Source: Poriferisodalis sp965116715 (GTDB taxonomy: Bacteria > Actinomycetota > Acidimicrobiia > Acidimicrobiales > Poriferisodalaceae). Taken from it: a stretch of DNA of 64,000 bases. The notes under the pieces are model-generated. The model saw nothing but the letters and a program-made list of their open reading frames with translations, was not told the origin of the DNA and did no database searches. The stretch is from assembly GCA_965116715.1 (NCBI GenBank), contig OZ220724.1, forward strand, positions 2,728,001 through 2,792,000. The letters are read 5' to 3'. This document shows positions 16,029 through 24,114 of this stretch, piece by piece; positions within the stretch are counted from its first letter, which is position 1; each line of letters opens with the position of its first letter. Both the position numbers and the translations under genes were made by a program.

Positions 16029-17723
16029 TCAGTCCAGGCGGTCCCGCAGCCGGTACTTCTGGATCTTGCCGCTCGGCGTCATCGGGAACTCGTCGGTGAT
16101 CACCAGCTCTTCGGGCCAGAACTGGCGGGTCACGTTCTGGGAGTCGAGGAAGTCGGTGAGCTCGGCCAGCGACGGCGCGTCGCCGACGGGCTGCACGAAG
16201 GCGCAGCCGATCTCGCCGAGGCGCTCATGGGGCTTCGCGACGATGGCCACCACGCCGACCGACGGGTGCCGCAGCAGCACGTCCTCGACTTCCTTGACCG
16301 GAACGTTCTCGCCGCCGCGGATCACCAGGTCTTTCGTGCGCCCGGCGATGCTGATGTAGCCGTCAGCGTCCATGATCGCCCGGTCACCGGTGTCGAACCA
16401 GCCGTCGGTCCAGAACTGCTCGGTGAACTCCCGCCCGGCCATGTAGCCGGCGAACAGCGCGCTGCCGCGGCACTGCAGGTCGCCCTCTGCCTCCAGCACC
16501 ACCTGGCCAGACTCGTCGATCACCCGGACTTCGTTGTTGTCCACGGCCCGGCCGTCGGTGAGCCGGCGCTCGAGCGGATCGCTGGGCCGTCCCACCGTCA
16601 GCAGGCCGGTCTCGGTCATGCCCCAGCCCGGCATCACCACGCAATCGGGCAGCTGCTCGAGCGCACGTTCGAGCACCGGGCGGGGGATCGCTGCACCCGC
16701 ACATAGGAATCGCTGCCACGTTGACAGGTCGTAGCCGGCCAGGTCGTCGACGCCCAGCACATCGGCCAGGAACGGCGTCGCGCCCATCGACAGCTGGATC
16801 CGGTGCCTGCCGATGAGCCCCACGAACTCGACCGGGTCCCACACGTCCTGCATGACGACATGGCCGCCCGTGTGCAGCGGCAGCCGCATCCCGTAGAGGT
16901 AGCCGGTCTGGTGGCCGAGGGTGGAGGCCATGTGGGTGACATACGCCTGCGGCGCGCCGGCGCCGGGATGCGGTTCGAGCCCCTCGCACACCGTGTCCAG
17001 GAAGGCGTCGACGGCCACCGCCAGGATGTTGTGGGTGTGCATGACGCCCTTGGGCAGGCCGGTGGTGCCCGAGGTGAACATCATCTCGCAGACGTCGTCG
17101 GGCCCCGGCCGGCACAGGTCGACCGCGGCGCGGTCGTACGACGAGAACCGGCCCTCTTCGATCAGGTCCTCCCAGGTGATCGCGCCTTCGGGCAGCCACG
17201 ACTCGTCCCCGGCAGCGTCTGACTGCAAGGTCTCGGGCCCGGGCACCACCACCAGCTCGGTCACCCATTCGCAGCGCTCGCGCAGCTCGGCGTGCATCTC
17301 GGCGAGCTGGAAGCCCCGGTAGCTGTCGGCCGTGACCACCACCATCGGCCGGCCGAGCTCGCTCATCACCGTGAGCTCGTTGTGCCGGAAGATCGGCGCC
17401 ACCGGGTTAACCACCGCGCCGATGCGGTCGCACGCCACCGCCGTCACCACGAAGTGGCGCCAGTTCGGCAGCTGCAGCTGCACGACGGTGCCGGGCCGCA
17501 CGCCGATCTCCAGCAGGCCCTTGCTGGCAGCGTCCACTTCGGTGCCGAGCTCGCCCCAGCTCATGGTGCCGAAGCGATCGGTGATGACCGGCTCACCCGC
17601 CCGCTCAGCCGTCCACTTCTCGATCCGGTCGTCGAGCAGCCGGTTCGGCCACGCTCCCGAAGCGCTCAGCTCGTCGATGCGCTCCGCTACCAGCGTGGTC
17701 TCGAAGAATCGCTTTGCGGGCAT
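16029..17723 (-). CDS. Acyl-CoA ligase (AMP-binding, cyclohexanecarboxylate-CoA ligase-like)
   Basis: This 564-residue adenylate-forming enzyme contains the P-loop F-T-S-G-T-T-G-L-P-K-G-V, the A5 motif G-W-G-M-T-E-T-G, G-W-F-D-T-G-D-R-A, and the C-terminal P-S-G-K-I-Q-K-Y with the catalytic lysine. It activates a carboxylic acid with ATP and transfers it to CoA. Overall length and N-terminal style resemble AliA-type ligases for cyclic or medium-chain acids, but the substrate is inferred only. An F420-type LLM gene lies upstream on the same strand, 18 bp away, so the two probably form an operon for breakdown of a non-sugar carbon source. Confidence 0.88.
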   Translation of the reverse strand: MPAKRFFETTLVAERIDELSASGAWPNRLLDDRIEKWTAERAGEPVITDRFGTMSWGELGTEVDAASKGLLEIGVRPGTVVQLQLPNWRHFVVTAVACDRIGAVVNPVAPIFRHNELTVMSELGRPMVVVTADSYRGFQLAEMHAELRERCEWVTELVVVPGPETLQSDAAGDESWLPEGAITWEDLIEEGRFSSYDRAAVDLCRPGPDDVCEMMFTSGTTGLPKGVMHTHNILAVAVDAFLDTVCEGLEPHPGAGAPQAYVTHMASTLGHQTGYLYGMRLPLHTGGHVVMQDVWDPVEFVGLIGRHRIQLSMGATPFLADVLGVDDLAGYDLSTWQRFLCAGAAIPRPVLERALEQLPDCVVMPGWGMTETGLLTVGRPSDPLERRLTDGRAVDNNEVRVIDESGQVVLEAEGDLQCRGSALFAGYMAGREFTEQFWTDGWFDTGDRAIMDADGYISIAGRTKDLVIRGGENVPVKEVEDVLLRHPSVGVVAIVAKPHERLGEIGCAFVQPVGDAPSLAELTDFLDSQNVTRQFWPEELVITDEFPMTPSGKIQKYRLRDRLD

Positions 17724-17741
17724 CGGTGTCCCCTTCGGCGA

Positions 17742-18680
17742 TTAGGCCCGTCCCTCGCGGATGCGCGGCAAGACCTCATCGGCCATGAAACGTTCGCTCT
17801 GTTCGATATAGCTCATCGGGGAGGCGGCGCTGAGCACGATGGTGCGGGCGCCGGCGTCGATGTACTCGTTCAGGCGTGCAACGCAGCGGTCGGGATCGCC
17901 GGCGATGGCGTACTTGTGCACCAGTTGCGAGAAGTCTTGCGCGTACTGCTTGGACAGCCGCTCTGCCGCATACGAGATCGCCGTGTCGTTGTCGGGATGA
18001 CAGCAGAAGAAGATGAACAGCCCCGGCGTCACCGGCGTGGGGTTGCCCTCTTCGGCCCGGTACTGCGCGATGGCCTCGTTGGACTCGGCCAGCCGCTCGG
18101 GCGTGTACATGTACGGCAGCCAGCCGTCGCCGTAGCGGGCCGCCCGCCGCCACGCAGCATCCTGGCGGCCCGAAACCCACACCGGTGGCGGCGACGCCGG
18201 CTTCGGCGCGAGCGTGACGCCGTTCAGCGTGTTGAAGCGGCCCTCGAAGGTCACGTCGTCCTCGGTCCACAGGCGCTGCATGATCTCGAGCGCCTCGTTG
18301 GTGCGGGCGCCTCGCTCGCGCACCGGCACTCCGCAGGCCTCGAACTCCGACGGCATCTCGCCGCCGACGCCCACGCCCAGGTGGAAGCGCCCGCCCGAAG
18401 CCACGTCGAGCGAGGCCGCGAGCTTGGCGCACAGCGCCGCCGGATAGAGCGGGATGAGCGTGATGGAGGTCATCAGCTTGAGCGTGGTGGTGGCGCCCGC
18501 AGCCACCGCCAGCGATATGAACCCGTTCGACGTCGGTACGTGGAAGAAGACGTGCTCACCGGTGGTGGCGTAGTCGTAACCGAGCGCTTCGATCTCTTGG
18601 GCCTGGCCGGCGATGTCGTCGCTGCGCCGGATCGCCAACCCGAACTCGATCTTGCCGTCGGCAGGTGTGTTGTCGCTCAT
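17742..18680 (-). CDS. F420-dependent LLM-class oxidoreductase
   Basis: A 312-residue luciferase-like protein with G-E-H-V-F-F-H-V-P, S-G-G-R-F-H-L-G-V-G-V-G-G and the typical R-Y-G-D-G-W-L-P in the barrel. This arrangement is seen in F420-dependent family members of actinobacteria. It would reduce or oxidise an organic substrate using F420. The ATG at 18680 is chosen over an upstream extension to 18761, which runs into the divergent serine hydrolase gene. It is the promoter-proximal gene of a pair with the acyl-CoA ligase. Confidence 0.85.
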   Translation of the reverse strand: MSDNTPADGKIEFGLAIRRSDDIAGQAQEIEALGYDYATTGEHVFFHVPTSNGFISLAVAAGATTTLKLMTSITLIPLYPAALCAKLAASLDVASGGRFHLGVGVGGEMPSEFEACGVPVRERGARTNEALEIMQRLWTEDDVTFEGRFNTLNGVTLAPKPASPPPVWVSGRQDAAWRRAARYGDGWLPYMYTPERLAESNEAIAQYRAEEGNPTPVTPGLFIFFCCHPDNDTAISYAAERLSKQYAQDFSQLVHKYAIAGDPDRCVARLNEYIDAGARTIVLSAASPMSYIEQSERFMADEVLPRIREGRA

Positions 18681-18736
18681 TGCGTCCCCCTGTTGCTCGC
18701 CAGCGAGAACGTAGCCGCGGGTGCTAGGCCAAGGCC

Positions 18737-19873
18737 GTGAGCACCACAACAGACGCCCCATCCACTGTCCAGAACACCCGCATCGACGCGCTGCTCGACC
18801 GCTGCAAGCGCGAAGTCGAATCGGGCCTGCTGCCGAGCTGCCAGGTGGCCGTCGGCTTCCAGGGAGAGATCGTGGCGCAGGCCACCTACGGCGACGCCAC
18901 CGACGAGACCCGCTACTGCATCTTCTCGGCCACCAAGCCGTTCGTGGTCTCGACGATGTGGCAGCTCATCAGCGAAGGGGCGGTGGAGCTCGACGCCACC
19001 GCGGCCGGCTACGTGCCGGCATTCGGCGACAACGGCAAGGACCAGATCACCGTGGAGCAGGTGATGCTGCACACCTCGGGCTTTCCCCACGCTCCGCTGA
19101 AGCCGCCGGAATGGGACACCTCAAAGTCGCGGCTGGTGGCCATGGCGAACTGGCGGCTCAACTGGGAGCCCGGCACCAGGTACGAGTACCACCCGACCTC
19201 GGCGCACTGGGTGCTTGCCGAGATCATCAACGCAGTCACCGGCAACGACTTCCGTGACGAGGTCCACGACCGCGTCACCGGCCCATTGGGGCTGCCCCGC
19301 CTGCTGGGCCTGGCGCCCGACGAGCAGGACGGCATCGCAGAGCTGATCCTGGTGGGCGAGCCGGCCACACCCGACGAGCTCGAGGCGACGTTCGGCGTGC
19401 GCGAGCTGCCCATGACCGAGGTCACCAACGAGGCGATCCTGCGCTTCAACGAGCCGTCGGTTCGCGAGGTGGGCGTGCCGGGCGGCGGGGGCTTCGGCAC
19501 CGCCGTCGACCTGGCGCTCTTCTACCAGGGCCTGCTTCACAACCCCGACGACCTGTGGGATCCCGCGATGCTGGCCACCGGCACCGGCGAGGTGCGCAAC
19601 ACGATGCCCGACCCGATGGGCATGCCCGCCAACCGCTCGATCGGGCTGTTCCTGGCTGGCGACGACGGCATGTCGAACATGCGCGGGCTGGGCCGCACCG
19701 TGTCGCCGATGGCGTTCGGGCACAACGGCGCCGGCGGGCAGCTCGCCTGGGCCGACCCGGCCACCGGGCTGTCGCTCGGCTACACCACCAACGGCTACGA
19801 CGAGCACGAGGTGCGCCAGCCCCGCCGCGACACGGCCATCAGCAGCCTCGCGGGCCTCTGCACCACCCCCTGA
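18737..19873 (+). CDS. Serine hydrolase of the beta-lactamase/penicillin-binding class C family
   Basis: The 378-residue product has the S-x-x-K catalytic pair S64/K67 in F-S-A-T-K-P-F. H-T-S-G-F-P follows and, at the usual site of the Tyr motif, E-Y-H-P-T-S-A-H-W. The family Y-x-N is thus not canonical, although a tyrosine is present. H-N-G-A-G-G-Q at the end corresponds to the K-T-G/H-x-G strand of esterases. Such enzymes are mostly cytoplasmic esterases or peptidases; no signal peptide is visible, so antibiotic resistance is unlikely. The GTG start at 18737 is divergent from the LLM gene. Confidence 0.84.
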   Translation: MSTTTDAPSTVQNTRIDALLDRCKREVESGLLPSCQVAVGFQGEIVAQATYGDATDETRYCIFSATKPFVVSTMWQLISEGAVELDATAAGYVPAFGDNGKDQITVEQVMLHTSGFPHAPLKPPEWDTSKSRLVAMANWRLNWEPGTRYEYHPTSAHWVLAEIINAVTGNDFRDEVHDRVTGPLGLPRLLGLAPDEQDGIAELILVGEPATPDELEATFGVRELPMTEVTNEAILRFNEPSVREVGVPGGGGFGTAVDLALFYQGLLHNPDDLWDPAMLATGTGEVRNTMPDPMGMPANRSIGLFLAGDDGMSNMRGLGRTVSPMAFGHNGAGGQLAWADPATGLSLGYTTNGYDEHEVRQPRRDTAISSLAGLCTTP

Positions 19874-20005
19874 GGGGCTCGAAACTGCGACATACCTGTC
19901 GACGGCAATTGCGCTTTCAATCGCTCGATTTCGAACGCAATGTATGATGTGCCTTCGGAGACGAAGCAACGGCGGCAAGACTCGACTCTGTCGACGGAGA
20001 CTGAC

Positions 20006-21136
20006 ATGGGCCATACGAGGCAACCGACAGGCAATCAGTCAGTGGACGAAGAAGAACCTGTGGAACCGGAGGGGGGAATCAACCAACCTTCTGATGAACC
20101 TTGGCTGGACTACCCGATCGATACGCTTCTGATACGTACAGAAAGCCGCACCGTTCACGACATCTTGCGACGGATCAGTCAAGGCGCAGTCATCATGGAC
20201 CCTGACTTCCAACGCGACTTTGTCTGGAGCGATGAGAAGCAAAGCAAGCTCATTGAGTCTGTCTTGATGCGGATTCCTCTGCCAGTCTTCTATCTGGCTG
20301 AAGACCGCAACGGAAACCTGGTCGTCGTCGATGGGCTTCAGCGACTAGCGACATTCCGGCACTTCATTGCAGAGAACCAGCTTCGATTGAAGTTGCCCGA
20401 TCAGCCTGAACTCGACAAGAGGAAGTTCGACGAACTCTCACCGAAGCTGAGAAACCGGATCGAGGATTGCCAGCTGACCCTGTATGTGATCGACAGTCAG
20501 GTGCCAGAAAAGGCACGTCTCGACATATTCGATCGAGTGAACTCCGGCGAACCTCTGACTAGACAGCAGATGCGCAATGCGTTGTATCAGGGGCCAGCTA
20601 CAGAATTCCTCAAGGATGAGGCTGCAGATGATCTGTTCGTCACTGTCACAGGACAGAGTCTCAATCGAAAGAAGATGTTTGACCGGGAGTTTGTAAATCG
20701 ATACTGTGCATTTAGCCTCAGGCCTTATGACAGTTATAGGGACATGGATGAGTTTCTTGCTCAAGCATTGAGGGACATAAATTCAGATCCAGACGTGTGT
20801 CGCGGCCTCAGCGACGGCCTGCACAGGTCATTGCTGAACAATCAACGTGCCTTTGGTGTCCATGCATTTCGTAAGCACCGATTGGGAGCTGAGCGGCGAA
20901 GCGTCCTGAACGCGTCACTGTGGGACGTGATGTCAACGGGGCTTGCCCGAGTCCCACATGACGATCTTGTAGACCGCTTGTCAGATTTCCATGATGCATT
21001 TTTTGCGCTGCTCGACGATCCCGACTTTGAGAGGTCGATTACCTACGGACCTAATACTCCGAAGCAAGTGCGGCATCGATTCTCGACAGCTCACGCGATG
21101 CTGTCACAGTTGTTTCCGGAGTCTGACCTTGCTTGA
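20006..21136 (+). CDS. DUF262 (GmrSD/ParB-like nuclease fold) protein, first gene of a low-GC cassette
   Basis: The 376-residue protein is a single DUF262 domain: P-D-F-Q-R-D-F-V-W, then I-P-L-P-V-F-Y-L and V-V-D-G-L-Q-R-L, the site of the D-G-Q-Q-R motif of GmrS-type NTP-driven nucleases (here Leu replaces the first Gln). There is no DUF1524 HNH domain. I start at ATG 20006, behind a GGAGA; an ATG at 19940 is also in frame. A -10-like TATGAT lies at 19943-19948. G+C falls to below half in parts of this gene and its two followers, against about 70% around them, so the cassette was probably acquired. The stop overlaps the next gene. Confidence 0.8.
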   Translation: MGHTRQPTGNQSVDEEEPVEPEGGINQPSDEPWLDYPIDTLLIRTESRTVHDILRRISQGAVIMDPDFQRDFVWSDEKQSKLIESVLMRIPLPVFYLAEDRNGNLVVVDGLQRLATFRHFIAENQLRLKLPDQPELDKRKFDELSPKLRNRIEDCQLTLYVIDSQVPEKARLDIFDRVNSGEPLTRQQMRNALYQGPATEFLKDEAADDLFVTVTGQSLNRKKMFDREFVNRYCAFSLRPYDSYRDMDEFLAQALRDINSDPDVCRGLSDGLHRSLLNNQRAFGVHAFRKHRLGAERRSVLNASLWDVMSTGLARVPHDDLVDRLSDFHDAFFALLDDPDFERSITYGPNTPKQVRHRFSTAHAMLSQLFPESDLA

Positions 21137-22274
21137 TTCTCTCATACTTGAGTCTTTTCGGTGTTTCGAAGCGTTGGAATTGCCTTTGCGACGTCTGACG
21201 CTCATGACTGGCTTGAACGGTGCAGGTAAGTCCACTCTGATTCAGTCTTTGGCAGTTCTTAAGCAGACTCTCCAAAACGACATACGTGCTTCTCAACTAT
21301 TGCTGAATGGGTCCGAAGTCGGGCTCGGCACATTCAATCGAGTGGTGCATGACCTTAGTGACAGCACGCACTTCACGATTGGAGTTGGACGAGGTCAAGA
21401 GTCCTTGTTGTGGCGATTTGAGGCAGAACGAGATGACGTTTCTGCACACGTCACCGCCATCACTATTGATGGCACGCTGTACGAAGACACCGAAGAACTC
21501 TTGCTATTGCTGCCTGCGCATACACTGAACAAGCGTCGGATGGAGGTAATGGAGTCGATTGCGAGCATGAGTTACTTGACTTCAGAGCGCCCAACTCCAC
21601 AGGTAACCCATCGATTGGAATTGCCGCGCACAAGGAGTTCAGTTGGCAGAGATGGAAGTTATGCGATTGCATTGCTTCATCTGCTGCAGGACCAGCATAT
21701 CGACGAGAAGGTCAGACATTCAGGCACGCAGAACCCCCGATTGATTCCGCAAGTAGAAGCTTGGATGCGTGAGCTGTTTCCAGGATTTAGGATGCAGATT
21801 CTCCGCGTATCGGACAGCAATCTCGTGACGCTAGGCATTCGATTGTCAGATGCGATGAAATTTCACGAACCGGCTCACACCGGATATGGATTAAGCCAGG
21901 TGTTGCCGGTAGTGATTGCCGCATTAGTCTCAGGACCGGGAGACATACTCGCCGTAGAGAACCCTGAGAATGACCTGCACCCGAGAGGCCAAGCGTTAGT
22001 CGGCGAGTTCCTATGCCGAATTGCTGCGAGTGGCGTCCAAGTGATTGTTGAGTCACACAGTGATCATGTCCTCAACGGAATACGGCGTGGAGTCAAGCAA
22101 AGAATTGTCGATTGCACGGATACCATTGTTCATTTCCTCGACATATCGGAAACAGATGGAACGAGCATTGAATCACTCGAAATTGATTCACGCGGCACAA
22201 TTGAGTCGTGGCCGGTAGGCTTCTTTGATCAGCTGGATCACGACCTTGAGTTCTTCGCCGACTGGGATAGCTGA
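21129..22274 (+). CDS. AAA/OLD-like ATPase (DUF3696-type), second gene of the cassette
   Basis: From a TTG at 21129 that overlaps the DUF262 stop, the product is 381 residues. The Walker A motif is G-L-N-G-A-G-K-S-T at 28-36. A late Walker B region, D-I-L-A-V-E-N-P-E-N-D-L-H-P, starts at residue 272, and E-S-H-S-D-H-V-L-N follows. This SMC/OLD-like layout with the E-N-P-E-x-x-L-H-P signature is typical of DUF3696 ATPases, which are common in defence loci. No TOPRIM or other nuclease domain is fused to it. It is low in G+C and lies between the DUF262 gene and an unknown gene, so it probably powers or senses for that complex. Confidence 0.82.
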   Translation: MLDSLILESFRCFEALELPLRRLTLMTGLNGAGKSTLIQSLAVLKQTLQNDIRASQLLLNGSEVGLGTFNRVVHDLSDSTHFTIGVGRGQESLLWRFEAERDDVSAHVTAITIDGTLYEDTEELLLLLPAHTLNKRRMEVMESIASMSYLTSERPTPQVTHRLELPRTRSSVGRDGSYAIALLHLLQDQHIDEKVRHSGTQNPRLIPQVEAWMRELFPGFRMQILRVSDSNLVTLGIRLSDAMKFHEPAHTGYGLSQVLPVVIAALVSGPGDILAVENPENDLHPRGQALVGEFLCRIAASGVQVIVESHSDHVLNGIRRGVKQRIVDCTDTIVHFLDISETDGTSIESLEIDSRGTIESWPVGFFDQLDHDLEFFADWDS

Positions 22275-22275
22275 C

Positions 22276-23244
22276 TTGGATTTCTATTTCAACGGGTTAT
22301 CTCTGCATGGGCAGTTCAGCACCCCGTCAGATTTTGAGGACTCATTGGCCGCTGTCATGTCGTGCCGTGCGCAGCTCAACCGTTGCGGCAGAAAACTCTA
22401 TGTCGACCACACTATACTACAGGCTCAGGCAACGAATGCCAGCAAGGTTCGTGCGGCAGTTAGCAGTTTCAACCCGGATAGGCGACGAGCCCTGTTGCGC
22501 TGGCTCGATAAGGAAGGGCCACACTGGGATACAGACTCTCATCATTCGCCGGACGAGTATTTTGTTTGCGATAGTAGGCAAGCAGATGAAGTTGTGACAG
22601 AGAGTGCTGTTGCCGAGGTGGCTCATCTCAATTCCATGGGGATACCGAGTGCTCTCATTAGTGTAGCTCCGTCAGACTGGTGTATAATCCCTTTGGAAGT
22701 TTCGTTGCTCGATGATGGAGGAACGAAACAGTACTCGGTCGCGATATCGAATTACTGGAACGCGGAGAGTGTCACTCAGGTACTGCGAAATATTGCGCCC
22801 CCGCCTGCTAGCTGGTCTGAATTTGATTCACTTGCGAGACAGCGATTTGGCAATATCAGATTCGCGGGCGACTGGCTACGACCAGTTCGCCATAGACCAA
22901 TCGAAAAGGCTGCGGTGTCCGCGACGTTTCGCCTGCTGGAAATCCTGAACGAACTCCGGCATCAGATCGAAGTGCAGGGCCGAAGCCCGGCAGAGGCACG
23001 TAGTGACTACGAGCGCTTTTTTCGACGTTCGGGCGGTATGTTCTCGGACTCCTCATCAAGCGAAAAACAGAGATTTAGGGCGCGCCTCACGTTCAACGAC
23101 CCGGACCACCTGGGAAACGATCTGTTCTGCCCTTGGCATGGCAAGATCAGGCGCCTAACGTGGCGGCTGCACTTTTCTTCCCCGTTGTCGTCTAGCTCAC
23201 CCTTATGTGTCGTCTATCTGGGGCCGAAACTGACGGCGAAGTAG
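22276..23244 (+). CDS. Unrecognised protein, third gene of the DUF262-AAA cassette (candidate effector)
   Basis: I do not recognise this 322-residue protein. The proposed TTG start at 22276 comes one base after the ATPase stop, matching the TTG/stop coupling of the previous pair. It opens D-F-Y-F-N-G-L-S-L and has W-L-D-K-E-G-P-H-W in the first third. It ends with C-P-W-H-G-K-I, then W-R-L-H-F, then V-V-Y-L-G-P-K-L. I associate a closing H-x-K ... R-x-[HY]-F ... [IL]-G-x-[HK]-L pattern with small proteins encoded next to OLD-type ATPases, but that is memory, not proof. Low G+C like its two neighbours argues that the three genes moved together. Confidence 0.6.
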   Translation: MDFYFNGLSLHGQFSTPSDFEDSLAAVMSCRAQLNRCGRKLYVDHTILQAQATNASKVRAAVSSFNPDRRRALLRWLDKEGPHWDTDSHHSPDEYFVCDSRQADEVVTESAVAEVAHLNSMGIPSALISVAPSDWCIIPLEVSLLDDGGTKQYSVAISNYWNAESVTQVLRNIAPPPASWSEFDSLARQRFGNIRFAGDWLRPVRHRPIEKAAVSATFRLLEILNELRHQIEVQGRSPAEARSDYERFFRRSGGMFSDSSSSEKQRFRARLTFNDPDHLGNDLFCPWHGKIRRLTWRLHFSSPLSSSSPLCVVYLGPKLTAK

Positions 23245-23300
23245 ATGCTGATGGTGTTCGGTCACTACAGCATCGGCGACACGTGGTAGCAACGGGGGCG

Positions 23301-24017
23301 ATGCGACTTCTCGTCCTGCAGCACATCGACTGCGAGCATCCCGGCCGGCTGCGCGACTTCCTGCACGCCGACGGCGTCGAGTGGACCGCCGTCGAGCTCG
23401 ACGAAGGAGAGCCCATCCCGCCGCTGGAGGCCTACGACGCGATGTGGGTGATGGGCGGCCCGATGGACGTGTGGGACGTCGAGGACTGCCCCTGGCTGGT
23501 GCCCGAGAAGCAGGCCATACGCCGCTGGGTGCGCGAGCTGCAGCGACCGTTCCTCGGGCTCTGCCTGGGACATCAGCTGCTGGCTGATGCGCTGGGGGGC
23601 ACTTGCGGGCCCCAGCGTCCGCCCGAGATCGGCGTGCTGGCCGTGGACCTCACACCCGACGGCCGGGCCGACCCGATCTTCCGCCAGATGAGCGACCGCC
23701 AGCACGCGCTGCAATGGCACTCGGTGCAGGTGGCACAGCCGCCTGACGACGCAGTCGTGCTCGCGAGCTCGCCGGAATGCCGCGTGCAGGCGATGCGAGT
23801 CGGCCCCCGGGCCTGGTCGATGCAGTACCACGTCGAGGTGGAGGACGACACGGTGCGCAACTGGGGCGCCATCGATGCCTACCGCGAGGCCCTCGAGTCG
23901 ACGCTCGGCCCCGGTGCGCTGGACGCGCTGGCCGCTGACGCGGACCGCTGCATGGACGGCTTCGCCGCTGACGCCGAGCAGCTGTACCGCAACTTCATGG
24001 CGGCCGCGTTCGACTGA
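23301..24017 (+). CDS. Type 1 glutamine amidotransferase domain protein
   Basis: The 238-residue protein has the class I amidotransferase triad: nucleophile C88 in G-L-C-L-G-H-Q and H177/E179 in M-Q-Y-H-V-E-V. W-V-M-G-G-P-M near residue 50 is the usual oxyanion-side motif. These GMP-synthase-like proteins hydrolyse glutamine or gamma-glutamyl compounds; the partner is unknown. The ATG at 23301 is chosen because the beta strand M-R-L-L-V-L-Q-H begins the fold; the frame runs on upstream into the low-GC cassette. High G+C shows a return to host sequence. Confidence 0.86.
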   Translation: MRLLVLQHIDCEHPGRLRDFLHADGVEWTAVELDEGEPIPPLEAYDAMWVMGGPMDVWDVEDCPWLVPEKQAIRRWVRELQRPFLGLCLGHQLLADALGGTCGPQRPPEIGVLAVDLTPDGRADPIFRQMSDRQHALQWHSVQVAQPPDDAVVLASSPECRVQAMRVGPRAWSMQYHVEVEDDTVRNWGAIDAYREALESTLGPGALDALAADADRCMDGFAADAEQLYRNFMAAAFD

Positions 24018-24114
24018 GCGCGCACAGCCCGCGGCGTCAGCGTCATCGGCGTCGCCGGCCGGGAGTGCTGTCGCCATCTGCTGGAGCGCACGTCGGGGCT
24101 AGCTTCGAGCCGTC

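Noticed and set aside
17292..18740. 482-codon plus-strand frame over the acyl-CoA ligase and LLM genes
   Set aside because: It spans two real minus-strand genes, has no recognisable domain and is rich in His/Arg as expected from antisense of high-GC genes.
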